Origin: Kribbella voronezhensis
GTDB lineage: Bacteria; Actinomycetota; Actinomycetes; Propionibacteriales; Kribbellaceae
Assembly (NCBI RefSeq): GCF_004365175.1
Contig: NZ_SOCE01000001.1
Span: 3,231,403 to 3,295,402 of the forward strand
Reading direction: 5' to 3'
Length of the DNA stretch: 64,000 nucleotides
The position numbers and the translations under genes were made by a program. The notes below the pieces were generated by a model that worked only from the letters and a program-made list of their open reading frames with translations, was not told where the DNA came from and made no database searches. How positions within the stretch are numbered: the first letter of the stretch is position 1; every line of letters begins with the position of its first letter. Shown in pieces: positions 1 to 8,846 of the stretch.

Positions 1-173
1 ATCCGGGCGCTGGTGGTCTTGCCGCAGCCGCGCGGGCCGGAGAAGAGGTAGGCGTGGTTCACCCGGTTGTTGCTCAGAGCGTTCCGCAGGGGAACGGTGA
101 CATGGTCCTGCCCGATCACCTCGGAGAACGTCTCCGGGCGGTATCGGCGGTACAACGCTAGGGGTGCTTCCAC
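1..173 (-). CDS. dnaX: DNA polymerase III subunit gamma/tau, 5' end only
   Basis: The clamp-loader ATPase loads the beta sliding clamp at the replication fork. Only the first 57 codons lie in the window, and the gene runs off the left edge. Reading from a GTG at 171-173, the peptide contains [18 protein letters not shown] and then the Walker A stretch [14 protein letters not shown], the signature start of bacterial gamma/tau subunits. The SRP RNA gene 7.6 kb away on the same strand fits the usual actinobacterial neighbourhood of dnaX. The identification is secure; the length and C-terminus cannot be seen. Confidence 0.95.
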   Translation of the reverse strand, partial: MEAPLALYRRYRPETFSEVIGQDHVTVPLRNALSNNRVNHAYLFSGPRGCGKTTSAR

Positions 174-253
174 GACCGCAACCCTAGCGCCGCCCACGGA
201 CAAATCGTGCCGAGGCCGTCACGACCCCGGGGCGAGCGGATCCCCGGCCAGGA

Positions 254-1132
254 TCAGGGCAGCTGGCCGGGTTCCTCGAGGAGGCCGCGGAGGTAGTTGC
301 CGTAACCCGACTTGGCCAGCGCGTCGGCACGTTGCAGCAGGCCGGCGTCGTCGATGAAGCCGCGGCGCCAGGCGATCTCCTCGGGGCAGCTGATCTTCTG
401 CCCCTGCCGCACCTCGACGGCCCGGACGAACTCACCGGCCGACATCAGCGAGTCGAACGTCCCGGTGTCCAGCCACGCCGTACCGCGCGGAAGCACCTCG
501 ACCTGGAGCCGGTTCGCCTTCAGGTACACGTCGTTGATCGACGAGATCTCCAGCTCGCCCCGGGCCGAGGGCTTGATGTCCTTGGCGATCTCGATGACGT
601 CGCTGGAGTAGAAGTACAGCCCCGGTACGGCGTAGTTGCTCTTCGGCTCGGCCGGCTTCTCCTCGATACTGAGCGCGCGTCCTTCCGCGTCGAACTCGAC
701 CACGCCGTACGCGCTCGGGTCGGCGACCCGGTACGCGAACACGACTCCGCCGTCGACCTCGTTGAACGTCTGCAGCCGGAGACCGAGCCCAGGGCCGTAG
801 AAGATGTTGTCGCCCAGAGCCAGCGCGACCGGCTCGGAGCCGATGAAGGACTCACCGATCAGGAAGGCCTGCGCGAGTCCGTCCGGGCTCGGCTGAACGG
901 CGTACGAGATGCTCATCCCGAACTGCGACCCGTCGCCGAGCAGACGCTGGAACTGCGCGGCGTCGTCCGGGGTGGTGATGACGAGCACCTCGCGGATGTT
1001 CGCCAGCATCAGGGTGGACAGCGGGTAGTAGATCATCGGCTTGTCGTACACCGGCAGCAACTGCTTGCTGGCCGCCATCGTGAGCGGATGCAGTCTGGTG
1101 CCGGAACCGCCGGCCAGGATGATGCCTCGCAT
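254..1132 (-). CDS. rfbA: Glucose-1-phosphate thymidylyltransferase (292 aa)
   Basis: The enzyme makes dTDP-glucose from glucose-1-phosphate and dTTP, the first step to dTDP-rhamnose and other deoxysugars for cell wall or natural products. The N-terminus [16 protein letters not shown], the segment [16 protein letters not shown] and the metal-site region ALGDNIFYG are diagnostic of RfbA/RmlA. The length of 292 aa is normal for the family. A longer open frame exists upstream, but the family start coincides with the ATG at 1130-1132. No rfbB, rfbC or rfbD gene is adjacent, so the gene stands alone here. Confidence 0.95.
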   Translation of the reverse strand: MRGIILAGGSGTRLHPLTMAASKQLLPVYDKPMIYYPLSTLMLANIREVLVITTPDDAAQFQRLLGDGSQFGMSISYAVQPSPDGLAQAFLIGESFIGSEPVALALGDNIFYGPGLGLRLQTFNEVDGGVVFAYRVADPSAYGVVEFDAEGRALSIEEKPAEPKSNYAVPGLYFYSSDVIEIAKDIKPSARGELEISSINDVYLKANRLQVEVLPRGTAWLDTGTFDSLMSAGEFVRAVEVRQGQKISCPEEIAWRRGFIDDAGLLQRADALAKSGYGNYLRGLLEEPGQLP

Positions 1133-1170
1133 GCGAACGCACCCTACCGATATCCGGCGGTCAGGCCACA

Positions 1171-2796
1171 TCAGCCCAGGTGATAGTCCGCGAACCGGGT
1201 CCGCAGATCTTTCTTCGAGAACTTGCCCACCGACGTCTTCGGCACCTCCTCGATGAACTCCACCGCGTCCGGTAGCCACCACTTGGCGACCAGCGGCTCG
1301 AGGTACGCCAGGATCTCCTCCGACGTCGCCGTCGCCCCTTCCACCAGTACTACGCACGCCAGCGGCCGCTCGTCCCACTTGGGATGCGGTACGCCGATGA
1401 CCGCCGCCTCCTTGATGGCGGGGTGACCCATCAGCAGGTTCTCCAGTTCCACCGAGCTGATCCACTCGCCGCCGGACTTGACCAGATCCTTGGTCCGGTC
1501 GACCAGCCGCACCGATCCGAACTTGTCGATCGCCGCCACGTCGCCGGTCTTCATCCAGCCGTCCTCGGTGTTCAGCTCGACCCCGTCGTCCGGCCGGTAG
1601 TACTCCGCGGCGATCCACGGCCCGCGGACCTGCAGCTCACCGGTCGCCTCGTCGTTCCACGGCAGCGGCGTGATCGACCCTGGCTCGACGATCCGGACCT
1701 CCACGCCGGGCAGGGGAAGGCCCTGCCGCGCCCTGAGATCTGCCTTCTCGTCCTCAGGCAGATCCGCATAGCGAGCCGGCACATGCGCTGCTGTGGCGAC
1801 CGGACTCGTCTCGGTCATGCCCCACGCCTGCAGGATCGGCCTCCCCAGCTTCTCCCGGAACGCCTCGGACAACGCCTTCGGTACCGCGGAACCGCCGCAC
1901 GGGATCCGCCGGAGTTTCGGCAACTCGACCCCGTCGAGCAGCGGAAGCAACCCTTGCCAGATCGTCGGCACCCCGGCCGCCAGCGTGACCTCGCGCTCCT
2001 GCAGAAGCTTCAGGATGCCCGCCGGGGACATGTCCGGTCCGGGGAACACCAGGCTTGCCCCGGCCATCGGCGCCGCGTGGGCCAGACCCCAGGCGTTCGC
2101 GTGGAACATCGGCACCACCGGCATCACCGTGTCGGTCTCGGTCAGCCCGATCCCGGCATTGGTGAGCACCCCGATCGAGTGCAGCCAGGTGGACCGGTGG
2201 GAGTAGACGACACCCTTCGGGTTCCCCGTCGTACCGCTCGTGTAGCACATGGCCGCAGCCTGGTTCTCGTCCTCGACGTGGAAATCGACCGGCGCGGCAG
2301 CCGCGAGGAGCTCCTCGTAGTCGTGGAACCGGTCGTCCGCCGGCACCTCCACCCCGGCGGCGCCGGGCGGCAGGTCGTCCATCACCACGACGTGCCGGAC
2401 GAGCGGCAGCCGTTCGAGCAGCGGCAGGAAGAGGCCGAGCAGCGACCGGTCGACGAAGACCACCTCGTCCTCGGCGTGGTTCGCGATGTAGACGACCTGG
2501 TCGGGGAACAGCCTGATGTTCAGGGTGTGCAGGACCCGCCCGGTGCACGGCGCCGCGAAGTACAGCTCGAGGTGGCGGCCCGAGTTCCAGGCGAAGGTGC
2601 CGACGCGTCCGTCCGCGCTGATACCCAGCGTGTCGAGCACCCCGCCGAGGCGTCTGGTGCGCTCGGCCCATTCGGCGTACGTCGTGAGGGTGGGCGCGGG
2701 CCCGCCCGTATAGACCGTCTTGTCCGGGTAGTACTCCTCGGCCCGGCGGAAGATGGTGTCCAGGGACAGCTGGTAGTCCTGCATCAGACCCTTCAT
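1171..2796 (-). CDS. Long-chain fatty-acid--CoA ligase / AMP-dependent acyl-CoA synthetase (541 aa)
   Basis: It activates a carboxylic acid to an acyl-AMP and then an acyl-CoA thioester. The ANL-family motifs are complete: the phosphate loop [11 protein letters not shown] at about residues 185-195, WGMTETSP at 325-332, the adenylate motif GWMKTGDVA at 413-421, the hinge [11 protein letters not shown] near 437-447, and a C-terminal catalytic Lys in TSVGKF. Two in-frame ATGs are possible, at 2796 and 2784; the second has a better-placed GAAGGG upstream. It is divergent from a MarR regulator, and an acyl-CoA dehydrogenase lies about 1.2 kb beyond its start, which suggests fatty-acid degradation. 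The exact chain length or substrate cannot be told. Confidence 0.93.
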   Translation of the reverse strand: MKGLMQDYQLSLDTIFRRAEEYYPDKTVYTGGPAPTLTTYAEWAERTRRLGGVLDTLGISADGRVGTFAWNSGRHLELYFAAPCTGRVLHTLNIRLFPDQVVYIANHAEDEVVFVDRSLLGLFLPLLERLPLVRHVVVMDDLPPGAAGVEVPADDRFHDYEELLAAAAPVDFHVEDENQAAAMCYTSGTTGNPKGVVYSHRSTWLHSIGVLTNAGIGLTETDTVMPVVPMFHANAWGLAHAAPMAGASLVFPGPDMSPAGILKLLQEREVTLAAGVPTIWQGLLPLLDGVELPKLRRIPCGGSAVPKALSEAFREKLGRPILQAWGMTETSPVATAAHVPARYADLPEDEKADLRARQGLPLPGVEVRIVEPGSITPLPWNDEATGELQVRGPWIAAEYYRPDDGVELNTEDGWMKTGDVAAIDKFGSVRLVDRTKDLVKSGGEWISSVELENLLMGHPAIKEAAVIGVPHPKWDERPLACVVLVEGATATSEEILAYLEPLVAKWWLPDAVEFIEEVPKTSVGKFSKKDLRTRFADYHLG

Positions 2797-2911
2797 GGAC
2801 CCACAATGCCAGTCCCGGTGTCAGGTTGGCCATGACCGCGTTGTACACCGTGTCTGCACTCAACCCGCCCTGAATCGGCCCTCGTTGCCTCCAACCTCCT
2901 TCCACTAATAA

Positions 2912-2939
2912 TTGACACGACATACGTGTCGTGTAATCT
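2912..2939 (+). promoter_or_regulatory. marR promoter with overlapping 20-bp palindromic operator
   Basis: A consensus -35 TTGACA is at 2912-2917 and a plausible -10 TAATCT at 2934-2939. The spacer is occupied by a perfect inverted repeat, arms ACACGACA/TGTCGTGT at 2915-2922 and 2927-2934. The expected transcription start is at or next to the ATG at 2947, so the mRNA would be leaderless. A repressor bound here would block RNA polymerase, the usual design of MarR autoregulation. Binding by the adjacent MarR protein is inferred. Confidence 0.75.
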
Positions 2940-2946
2940 ATTTCTC

Positions 2947-3405
2947 ATGAAGGCGGCAGAAGAGCTTCGGTACTTGGTGCTGGCGATCCAGCGCGAGGGC
3001 AACCGGCTGCTTGCTGCCGAGCTCAAACCGCTCGGGATCACACCATCACAAGCCGAAGTCCTCCGTGTTCTTCGTGATCACGGGCCGCTGACGCTCAACG
3101 CCCTCGGCGACCTGCTGGTGTGCGAGACCGGCAACAGTCCCAGCCGGCTCGTCGACCGCCTGGTCGCCCGCGGACTGGTCCAGCGAGACATCGACCGGGT
3201 GGATCGTCGGTATCTCGCGTTGAGCCTGACCCGGCAAGGCAGAGCTATGTGCCGCCGGATCGTCGCAGCTGAAGACGTTCTGCACAGAACCATCGACCGA
3301 CTCGTCCGAGGCCGGCAGGCCGAGGTGACCCTCCAAACGCTGCGAGCTGTCGCCGGCGCCTTTCCGGCCGGCGAAGCACTGGCCCGCCGGCGCGCTGTCG
3401 CATAG
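2947..3405 (+). CDS. MarR-family transcriptional regulator (152 aa)
   Basis: A winged-helix repressor/activator of the MarR type: the sequence reads as a helix-turn-helix around LTLNALGDLL...SRLVDRLVARGLV followed by the wing DRVDRRYLALSLT. An open frame extends upstream to 2926, but that would run through the operator, and the ATG at 2947 lies at the predicted transcription start. The next gene (SRPBCC protein) begins 12 nt downstream, so the two probably form one transcript. The divergent acyl-CoA synthetase is a likely second target. The ligand is unknown. Confidence 0.88.
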   Translation: MKAAEELRYLVLAIQREGNRLLAAELKPLGITPSQAEVLRVLRDHGPLTLNALGDLLVCETGNSPSRLVDRLVARGLVQRDIDRVDRRYLALSLTRQGRAMCRRIVAAEDVLHRTIDRLVRGRQAEVTLQTLRAVAGAFPAGEALARRRAVA

Positions 3406-3417
3406 GAGAAAACAGCC

Positions 3418-3816
3418 ATGGAAGAAGCCGTTTCCCACATCCCCGCCGACCCGGCCGCGATTCGTCATGCGCTGCTGGACGCGCTCTCCCTGCCGGAGTG
3501 GAACGAAGCGTTCCTCGCGATCGACGGCCCGGCCGATGCTGCCGTCGGTGTTCGCTACGTACTGCGGGTGAGGCCGGGGCTGACCGGGCATCTCGAGTAC
3601 ACGGTGATCCAGGCGGATCGGATCGACTTCACCTGGCAGGTCCCTGGTTTCCACGAGACCAGCAGTTGGGTCCTGGGCCCGGACGGCACGGTCACGCATT
3701 CGTTCGAGCAATCCGGCCCACTGGCCGCAGTACTGCGTCCCGCCTACCGCGGCATCGCTGCCGTCCGGCTCGACCGCCTGGCGAACCGGGTCGCCCAACT
3801 GAGCCGGGCCGCCTGA
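3418..3816 (+). CDS. SRPBCC (START/Bet v1-like) domain protein (132 aa)
   Basis: A small soluble protein with the composition of the polyketide-cyclase/START fold: an N-terminal helix with a LPEWNEAF motif, a series of beta strands, and a long C-terminal helix. Such proteins bind hydrophobic ligands. A Shine-Dalgarno-like GGAGAAA lies just upstream and overlaps the end of marR, which indicates co-transcription with the regulator. A role in binding the MarR effector or a related lipid is only a guess. Confidence 0.75.
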   Translation: MEEAVSHIPADPAAIRHALLDALSLPEWNEAFLAIDGPADAAVGVRYVLRVRPGLTGHLEYTVIQADRIDFTWQVPGFHETSSWVLGPDGTVTHSFEQSGPLAAVLRPAYRGIAAVRLDRLANRVAQLSRAA

Positions 3817-3973
3817 CCGCAGAAGCCCGGACCAGTGAAGGTCTGCCGGGACCATGACTCGGACCGCCAGCGCTCATCGATCGCCTCTTGGCCTGCCTTC
3901 TGTCGACCTCCGACCGACAGAGGGACGGCCGGGCTCGGCTGATGAGCGTCGGCGGTCCGCTTCCGCTGTCTTG

Positions 3974-5146
3974 TCAGCCGAAGTGGGCGCCGGGCTTGCG
4001 GTAGCCGCGGAGGAGGTCGCGGGAGATGATCAGCCGCTGCATCTCGTCGGTGCCTTCGAAGATCCGCCAGAGCCGGACCTCGCGGAACCACCGCTCGATC
4101 GGCAACTCCTTGGTGTAGCCCATCCCGCCATGGATCTGCAGCACCCGGTCCGCCACCCGGTTCACGGTGTTGGTGCCGTAGAGCTTGGCGATCGCGCTGT
4201 CGTGCTGGGGATGGCGCCCCTGGTCGACCGTCCACGCGGCGTACAGGACGAGCCAGCGAGCCGCCTCGAGTTCGACCTCGGAGTCGGCGATCATCCACTG
4301 GATCGCCTGGTTGTCGCCGATCGCGCTGCCGAAGGTCTGCCGGGTGGTCGCGTGCTCGATCGCCAACTGCAACAGGCGTTCGCAGGCGCCGATCCCACGT
4401 GCCGGGATGATGAACCGGCCCTTCATGATCCAGCGCATCGCCAGTTCGTACCCCTGTCCGACCTCGCCGAGCACATGGTCGCCAGGGACCCGCACGTCGT
4501 CGAAGTTCAGCGTCGCCGGGACGGCCTGGCCCATCGTGACGATCGGGTCGGAGGTCCAGCCGCGGTCCCGATCGACCAGGAACGCCGTGAAGCCGCCCTT
4601 CGACCCCTTGTCGGCATCCGTGACCGCGATGACGATCGCGAAGTCGGCCTCGTTCCCGCCGGTGATGAAGGTCTTCTCGCCCCGGATCACCCAGTCGTCG
4701 CCGTCACGGCGGGCCGTCGTACGGATGGCGCGGGTGTCCGAGCCGGCACCCGGTTCGGTGATCGCGAAACAGGACTTCCGCTCACCGGAGATCGTCGGCA
4801 GCAGGTACTCCTTGCGCTGCTCCTCGTTGCTCTCGAAGAGGATGTTGTCCGCCTCGCCGCCGAACGAGAACGGCACGAACGTCCGGCCCAGCTCGCTGGT
4901 GATCAGCGCCTGGTCGACGGCCGACAGGTCCATCCCGCCGTACTCCTCGGGCGTACTCAATCCCCAGAATCCGAACGACTTCGCCTTCAGCCGCAGATCC
5001 CGGATCTGCTCGGGTTCGACACCCGGCAGCCCCTCCCGCTCGCGCCGGAGCACCTCGTTCTCCAGCGGCATCAGCTCGCGGCGGACGAACTCCCGCGTCG
5101 TCTCCCGAATCGCCTGCTGTTCCTCACTGAGCGAGAAGTCGACCAT
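3974..5146 (-). CDS. Acyl-CoA dehydrogenase (390 aa)
   Basis: A FAD-dependent enzyme that makes the alpha,beta double bond of acyl-CoA thioesters. Family signatures are present: FAITEPGAGSDTRAI for substrate/FAD contact, FGSAIGDNQAIQW near the C-terminal domain, and IFEGTDEMQ, which contains the catalytic Glu of the YEGT type. 390 aa is the standard length. The start is the ATG at 5144-5146, where homology begins (VDFSLSEEQQ); the frame stays open further upstream, but that part is antisense to the hydrolase gene. It faces away from the divergent hydrolase at 5202, leaving a 55-bp shared promoter region. Confidence 0.94.
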   Translation of the reverse strand: MVDFSLSEEQQAIRETTREFVRRELMPLENEVLRREREGLPGVEPEQIRDLRLKAKSFGFWGLSTPEEYGGMDLSAVDQALITSELGRTFVPFSFGGEADNILFESNEEQRKEYLLPTISGERKSCFAITEPGAGSDTRAIRTTARRDGDDWVIRGEKTFITGGNEADFAIVIAVTDADKGSKGGFTAFLVDRDRGWTSDPIVTMGQAVPATLNFDDVRVPGDHVLGEVGQGYELAMRWIMKGRFIIPARGIGACERLLQLAIEHATTRQTFGSAIGDNQAIQWMIADSEVELEAARWLVLYAAWTVDQGRHPQHDSAIAKLYGTNTVNRVADRVLQIHGGMGYTKELPIERWFREVRLWRIFEGTDEMQRLIISRDLLRGYRKPGAHFG

Positions 5147-5201
5147 CAGCGCTCCAAACAGTTGGGTACCAGTCACCCTAGGCCGATTTACTCTTCGGTA
5201 C

Positions 5202-6071
5202 ATGCTCCTGGAGATTCGCGGGACCCGCCTGTACGTCGACCGTCGCGGCACCACCGGTTCGCCGCCGTTGCTGTTCCTGCACGGCGGACCGGGCTCCGGC
5301 TCGTACGACTTCCTGTCCTTCCAGGGCGACCGGTTGGCCGCGAAGCTGGACCTGGTCGCCGTCGACCAACGCGGGGTCCAGCACTCCGATCCGCTCGAAG
5401 GGCCGGTTACCGAGGACGACCTGATCGCAGATTTCGAGGCACTCCGGTCAGCCCTCGGCATCGAGCGGTGGTCGATCCTGGGTCACTCGTACGGCGGCCG
5501 GCTGGCGCTGCGGTACGCGGCGACGCATCCCGAAACAGTCAGCAAGGTGATCTTCGAGAATCCGCCGTGGGACATGGTGCTGGCCACCAGGACGCTGGTC
5601 CTCGGTGCCCTTCCGCTGCTGCGGGAACTCGGGCTGGACGACGGCGTGGACGACCTGCTCGCGTACGACGGCCCGGCGACGGCTGAGATGTGGGACCAGC
5701 GCATCGGCGTACTGCAGCGGCTCGGCGACCGCCGGATGGAGCTCTACCTCAGCCCGGACGCGCGCGATCTGGTGCTGCCGGCGGACGACCTGCCGGCCGA
5801 GATTCAGAGCCGGGCCGGCCGGTTCGCGACCGAGATCACCCGTACGCCGGGCTTCTCGGAGTCGCTGCTGCCCTATCTCGAGCGACTGACCCAGCCCGCG
5901 TTGCTGATCAAGGGCGAACTGGACCCGGTCACCAGCCCGGAGGAGATCGCGCTCTTCCAGTCCAAGGTCCCGAACGGCACCTACCGGAATTTCAAGGGTG
6001 TCGGTCACTTCGTGCACGGGGAGGTCCCGGCGGAGTACGCCGAGCTGGTGACGTCCTTCGTCGCCGGTTAA
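5202..6071 (+). CDS. Alpha/beta-hydrolase, proline-iminopeptidase-like (289 aa)
   Basis: The alpha/beta-hydrolase core is clear: the oxyanion motif HGGPGSGSYD, the segment VDQRGVQHSD, the nucleophile elbow GHSYGG, the acid in GELDPVTS and the His in GVGHFVHGE. The HGGPG motif and length point to the prolyl-aminopeptidase (S33) branch. The start is the ATG at 5202; longer open frames upstream are shadows of the acyl-CoA dehydrogenase. The physiological substrate is unknown. Confidence 0.88.
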   Translation: MLLEIRGTRLYVDRRGTTGSPPLLFLHGGPGSGSYDFLSFQGDRLAAKLDLVAVDQRGVQHSDPLEGPVTEDDLIADFEALRSALGIERWSILGHSYGGRLALRYAATHPETVSKVIFENPPWDMVLATRTLVLGALPLLRELGLDDGVDDLLAYDGPATAEMWDQRIGVLQRLGDRRMELYLSPDARDLVLPADDLPAEIQSRAGRFATEITRTPGFSESLLPYLERLTQPALLIKGELDPVTSPEEIALFQSKVPNGTYRNFKGVGHFVHGEVPAEYAELVTSFVAG

Positions 6072-6129
6072 TCGGCTGCTTGCTTCCGTCCCGTTTGGCA
6101 CAATCCGGACCGACCGGAAAGGCGGGCCG

Positions 6130-6663
6130 ATGACAACGCAGGTGATCGTGCTGAACGGTGGTTCCAGCTCGGGCAAGACGGGGATCAGCCGGTGTCTGCA
6201 GGCGATCCTGCCGCAGCCCTGGATCAGCCTGAGCGTGGACGACCTCGTCGACGCGCTGCCGACGTCCGTACTCGAGGGGACCTCCGGCATCACCTTCGGC
6301 GAGCAGGGAGAGGTCGCGGTCGGCGCGGGGTTTCGTGAGATCGAGAGCGCCTGGATGATCGGCATCGCGGCGATGGCGCGAGCCGGGGCGCGGATCATCC
6401 TCGACGACGTGTTCCTCAGCGGCGGCGAGTCGCAGGATCGGGTCCGGCGGCAACTCGAAGGTCTCGAAGTGCTGTGGGTAGGCGTCCGCTGCGACGCCGA
6501 GATCGCAGCCGGCCGCGAAATCGCCCGCGGCGACCGCACCGGCGGCATGGCGGCCCAGCAGGCGGACGTCGTCCACGAGGGCGTCACCTACAACCTCGAG
6601 GTGGACACCGCCAAGGCCGAGTCCCTCACCTGCGCCCGAACGATCGCCACCCACGTCACCTGA
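6130..6663 (+). CDS. Chloramphenicol 3-O-phosphotransferase-like kinase (177 aa)
   Basis: The P-loop GGSSSGKT sits at residues 10-17 and an Asp at position 37 in the context SLSVDDL. Both match chloramphenicol phosphotransferase (CPT) of Streptomyces venezuelae in position, and the motifs IILDDVFL and LWVGVRCD...GREIARGDR are also those of CPT. CPT inactivates chloramphenicol by ATP-dependent phosphorylation of the primary hydroxyl. The family is widespread in actinomycetes that do not make chloramphenicol, so the natural substrate here may differ. No biosynthetic genes are nearby. Confidence 0.85.
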   Translation: MTTQVIVLNGGSSSGKTGISRCLQAILPQPWISLSVDDLVDALPTSVLEGTSGITFGEQGEVAVGAGFREIESAWMIGIAAMARAGARIILDDVFLSGGESQDRVRRQLEGLEVLWVGVRCDAEIAAGREIARGDRTGGMAAQQADVVHEGVTYNLEVDTAKAESLTCARTIATHVT

Positions 6664-6680
6664 CAACCGCGTGTGCCGGC

Positions 6681-6828
6681 AGCACCGCGCCCAGCGCACG
6701 AGCGACCACGTGCGGCGGTAGCACCGCGCCCAGCGCACGAGCGACCGCGGGGGTGAGCGCAGCGGCGGACCCGGCGTACTGGCGTACCGGCGTACCGGCG
6801 TACCGGCGTACCGGCGTACCGGCGTACG
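6681..6828. repeat. GC-rich tandem repeats between convergent genes
   Basis: Two repeat types are adjacent. A 27-bp segment starting AGCACCGCGCCCAGCGCACG occurs at 6681-6707 and again at 6720-6746 (39-bp period). Next comes a run of seven 8-bp units, GGCGTACC with one variant at each end, at 6773-6828. The array fills the gap between the convergent cpt-like gene and nadE. It has no coding capacity of its own. Its number of copies is a likely slippage polymorphism. Confidence 0.9.
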
Positions 6829-6831
6829 GAA

Positions 6832-7647
6832 TCAGACCGCGTACGGGACGGCGCGTTTGTGGGTGGTGCGGCGGTGGGTGGCGATGATGATGTCGGCGGC
6901 CGCGTCGTCGATCTGCTTGCCTTCGAGGAAGTCGTCGATCTGGTCGTAGGTGACGCCGAGCGCCTGCTCGTCGGGCAGCCCCGGGTTGTTCGTCTCCAGG
7001 TCAGCCGTCGGGACCTTGCCGGTGATCAACTCGGACGCACCGAGCCGCTCCGCGACCGCCCGCACCCGCCGCTTGGTCAGCCCCGACAGCGGCGTCAGAT
7101 CACACGCCCCGTCGCCGTACTTCGTGAAGAACCCCATCACCGCCTCGGCCGCGTGATCCGTCCCGACCACGAGCCCACCACGGGCACCCGCCACGACGTA
7201 CTGCGCGATCATCCGCTGCCGCGCCTTGATGTTCCCGGTGTGGAAATCGGCCCGCTCACCGAGATCAGAATGCTTGACCGAGTCAACCATTGCGTCCGTC
7301 GCCGGCTTCACGTCGACCGTCAGCGTCTCGTCCGGCTGGATGAACTCGAGCGCGCGCTGCGCGTCCACCTCATCAGCCTGTACGCCGTACGGCAGCCGCA
7401 TCGCCACGAAGTTGGCCTTCCCGCCGGCCGCGCGGACCCGCTCGACCGCGAGCTGGCAGAGGCGGCCCGCCGTACTGGAGTCGACGCCGCCGCTGATCCC
7501 CAGCACGTACGTCGATGCACCGGCGCGGCGGAGCCGGTCGGTCAGGAAATTGAGCCGGCGCTCGATCTCCACGTCGACATCGAACGAAGGGCTCACCCCG
7601 AGCTCGTCGATGATCAGCTCCTGCAGGTACCGGCGGTCGTCGCTCAT
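6832..7647 (-). CDS. nadE: NH3-dependent NAD+ synthetase (271 aa)
   Basis: It converts nicotinic acid adenine dinucleotide to NAD+ with ATP and ammonia. The PP-loop ISGGVDSS near residue 50, the acidic NaAD-binding region and the FFTKYGDGACDLTPLSGL stretch are those of the short, ammonia-only E. coli-type enzyme. There is no glutaminase (nitrilase) domain, and the length matches that class. Many actinobacteria use the long glutamine-dependent form, so this may be a second or alternative NadE. The 3' end abuts a tandem-repeat array. Confidence 0.95.
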   Translation of the reverse strand: MSDDRRYLQELIIDELGVSPSFDVDVEIERRLNFLTDRLRRAGASTYVLGISGGVDSSTAGRLCQLAVERVRAAGGKANFVAMRLPYGVQADEVDAQRALEFIQPDETLTVDVKPATDAMVDSVKHSDLGERADFHTGNIKARQRMIAQYVVAGARGGLVVGTDHAAEAVMGFFTKYGDGACDLTPLSGLTKRRVRAVAERLGASELITGKVPTADLETNNPGLPDEQALGVTYDQIDDFLEGKQIDDAAADIIIATHRRTTHKRAVPYAV

Positions 7648-7775
7648 CAGGCTCCCTCGTCGACACGATCTGTCGCGGCCAGCCTATTTCGCCTGCTCGA
7701 CAGGTGCATGCAGGCGGTCCGGTTCCCGGAATCCGCGCGGCTCATCGGGACCCTGCCCGGAAGACGTCCGGACAT

Positions 7776-7868
7776 GAGGATTCCCCGCGCACCCGGAAGA
7801 GCTCACTTACCCTTGCTGCCTTCCGGCCCTGGGGGAGTTGGGCGAGATACCGCCACGCGGGGAACCAG
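7776..7868 (-). ncRNA. ffs: Signal recognition particle RNA, short bacterial (4.5S) type
   Basis: On the minus strand the segment holds the conserved SRP domain IV apical loop, GGCCGGAAGGCAGCAAGGG, flanked by the matching strands that close the hairpin. The terminal stem is formed by GGTTCCCCGCG and CGCGGGGAATCC, at 7856-7866 and 7778-7789. The RNA binds Ffh for co-translational membrane targeting. In actinobacteria ffs commonly lies near dnaX, as here. Ends are estimated from the closing stem. Confidence 0.93.
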
Positions 7869-8024
7869 CCAAGAGTGTACTGGACCCGCGCCCGCAATGA
7901 GGAATCCGGCCCCCTCCCTCTCCGCGTCACGGCTCGCCGCCGCACTGGGCCCCTACCCGCGCCGACGCCAACCCCGCGCCTCGCGTCTCATAGCGCGCTT
8001 GGGGACGGTTTCTACGCTGGCGAG

Positions 8025-8846
8025 GTGACCAATCTCGCGCTCGGCCGGATCGGGATCACCACCGGCCTGACCAGCTCACCCGACTCCCTCGCTGCCGCCG
8101 CGGCCGCCGAAGACCTCGGCTACCCCGCCATCTGGCTCTCGGGCGGCCCACTGCCCGGCTTGCAGACGATCACCGACCTGGTCGGCGCGACCCGGTCGAT
8201 CAAGTTCATCAGCGGGATCCTCGCTGTGGACACCTACGCCGCAGACGACGTCGCGACGACGTACGAGCAACTGGAAGCCTCCAGCCCGGGCCGCTTCACC
8301 GTAGGACTCGGCGGTGCTCACGGCGCGAAGCCGCTGGCCACACTGAACGCCTACCTCGACCGGCTGACCGCAGTACCGACAGAGCGGCGTGTGCTCGCAG
8401 CGCTCGGTCCGCGGATGCTGGAGCTCGCACGCGACCGCAGCGAAGGCGCGTACCCGTTCCTGATCACCCCTGCCTATGCAGCCGAGGCACGGAAGGTGCT
8501 CGGGCCCGACAAGCTTCTCGCTGTGAGTCACCTCGTCGTACTGGAGTCGGACCCGGCGCGAGCCCGGTCGATCGCGCGCGACACGATCAGCTTCTTCCCG
8601 AAGATCCCTGGCTACGCGGCATCACTGAAACGCCAGGGCTACAGCGACAGTGACCTCGCTGAACTACCCGACGCGATGGTGGATGCCCTGGCCGCCTGGG
8701 GTACACCGGACGTGATCGCCGCGAAGCTGCAGGAGTTCCACGTAGCCGGCGCCGACCACGTAGCCATCAACATCATCACCGGCGTCACCGGTCCCCAACC
8801 GGTAGCCGAATGGCGAGCCCTGGCCCCAGCACTCCTAGCGCTCTAG
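8025..8846 (+). CDS. LLM-class (F420-dependent-type) oxidoreductase (273 aa)
   Basis: A luciferase-like TIM-barrel oxidoreductase, as seen from the N-terminal GRIGITTGLT, the segment AEDLGYPAIWLSGG, and GRFTVGLGGAHG. This family in actinobacteria mostly uses coenzyme F420. A GTG at 8025 gives the family start; a -10-like TACGCT at 8013-8018 is only seven bases upstream, so the message may be leaderless. A longer open frame upstream runs through the SRP RNA and is not used. The last 12 bp overlap the convergent GNAT-SET gene. Confidence 0.88.
   Translation: MTNLALGRIGITTGLTSSPDSLAAAAAAEDLGYPAIWLSGGPLPGLQTITDLVGATRSIKFISGILAVDTYAADDVATTYEQLEASSPGRFTVGLGGAHGAKPLATLNAYLDRLTAVPTERRVLAALGPRMLELARDRSEGAYPFLITPAYAAEARKVLGPDKLLAVSHLVVLESDPARARSIARDTISFFPKIPGYAASLKRQGYSDSDLAELPDAMVDALAAWGTPDVIAAKLQEFHVAGADHVAINIITGVTGPQPVAEWRALAPALLAL

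Noticed and set aside
254-1618. A 454-codon version of RfbA
   Set aside because: The extra N-terminal part overlaps the acyl-CoA synthetase antisense and has no homology; the family starts at MRGIILAGG.
1384-2835. A 483-codon plus-strand open frame opposite the acyl-CoA synthetase gene
   Set aside because: It is a GC-bias shadow: rich in Arg, Pro and His, without domain or ribosome binding site, and the opposite strand has full homology motifs.
3744-4298. Additional genes between the SRPBCC and acyl-CoA dehydrogenase genes
   Set aside because: The open frames there are antisense or out of frame with two well-supported genes and carry no motif; the 157-bp gap 3817-3973 holds no supported feature.
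7704-8024. N-terminal extension of the LLM oxidoreductase
   Set aside because: It runs through the SRP RNA gene and reads as Arg/Pro-rich sequence; the domain begins at the GTG at 8025.
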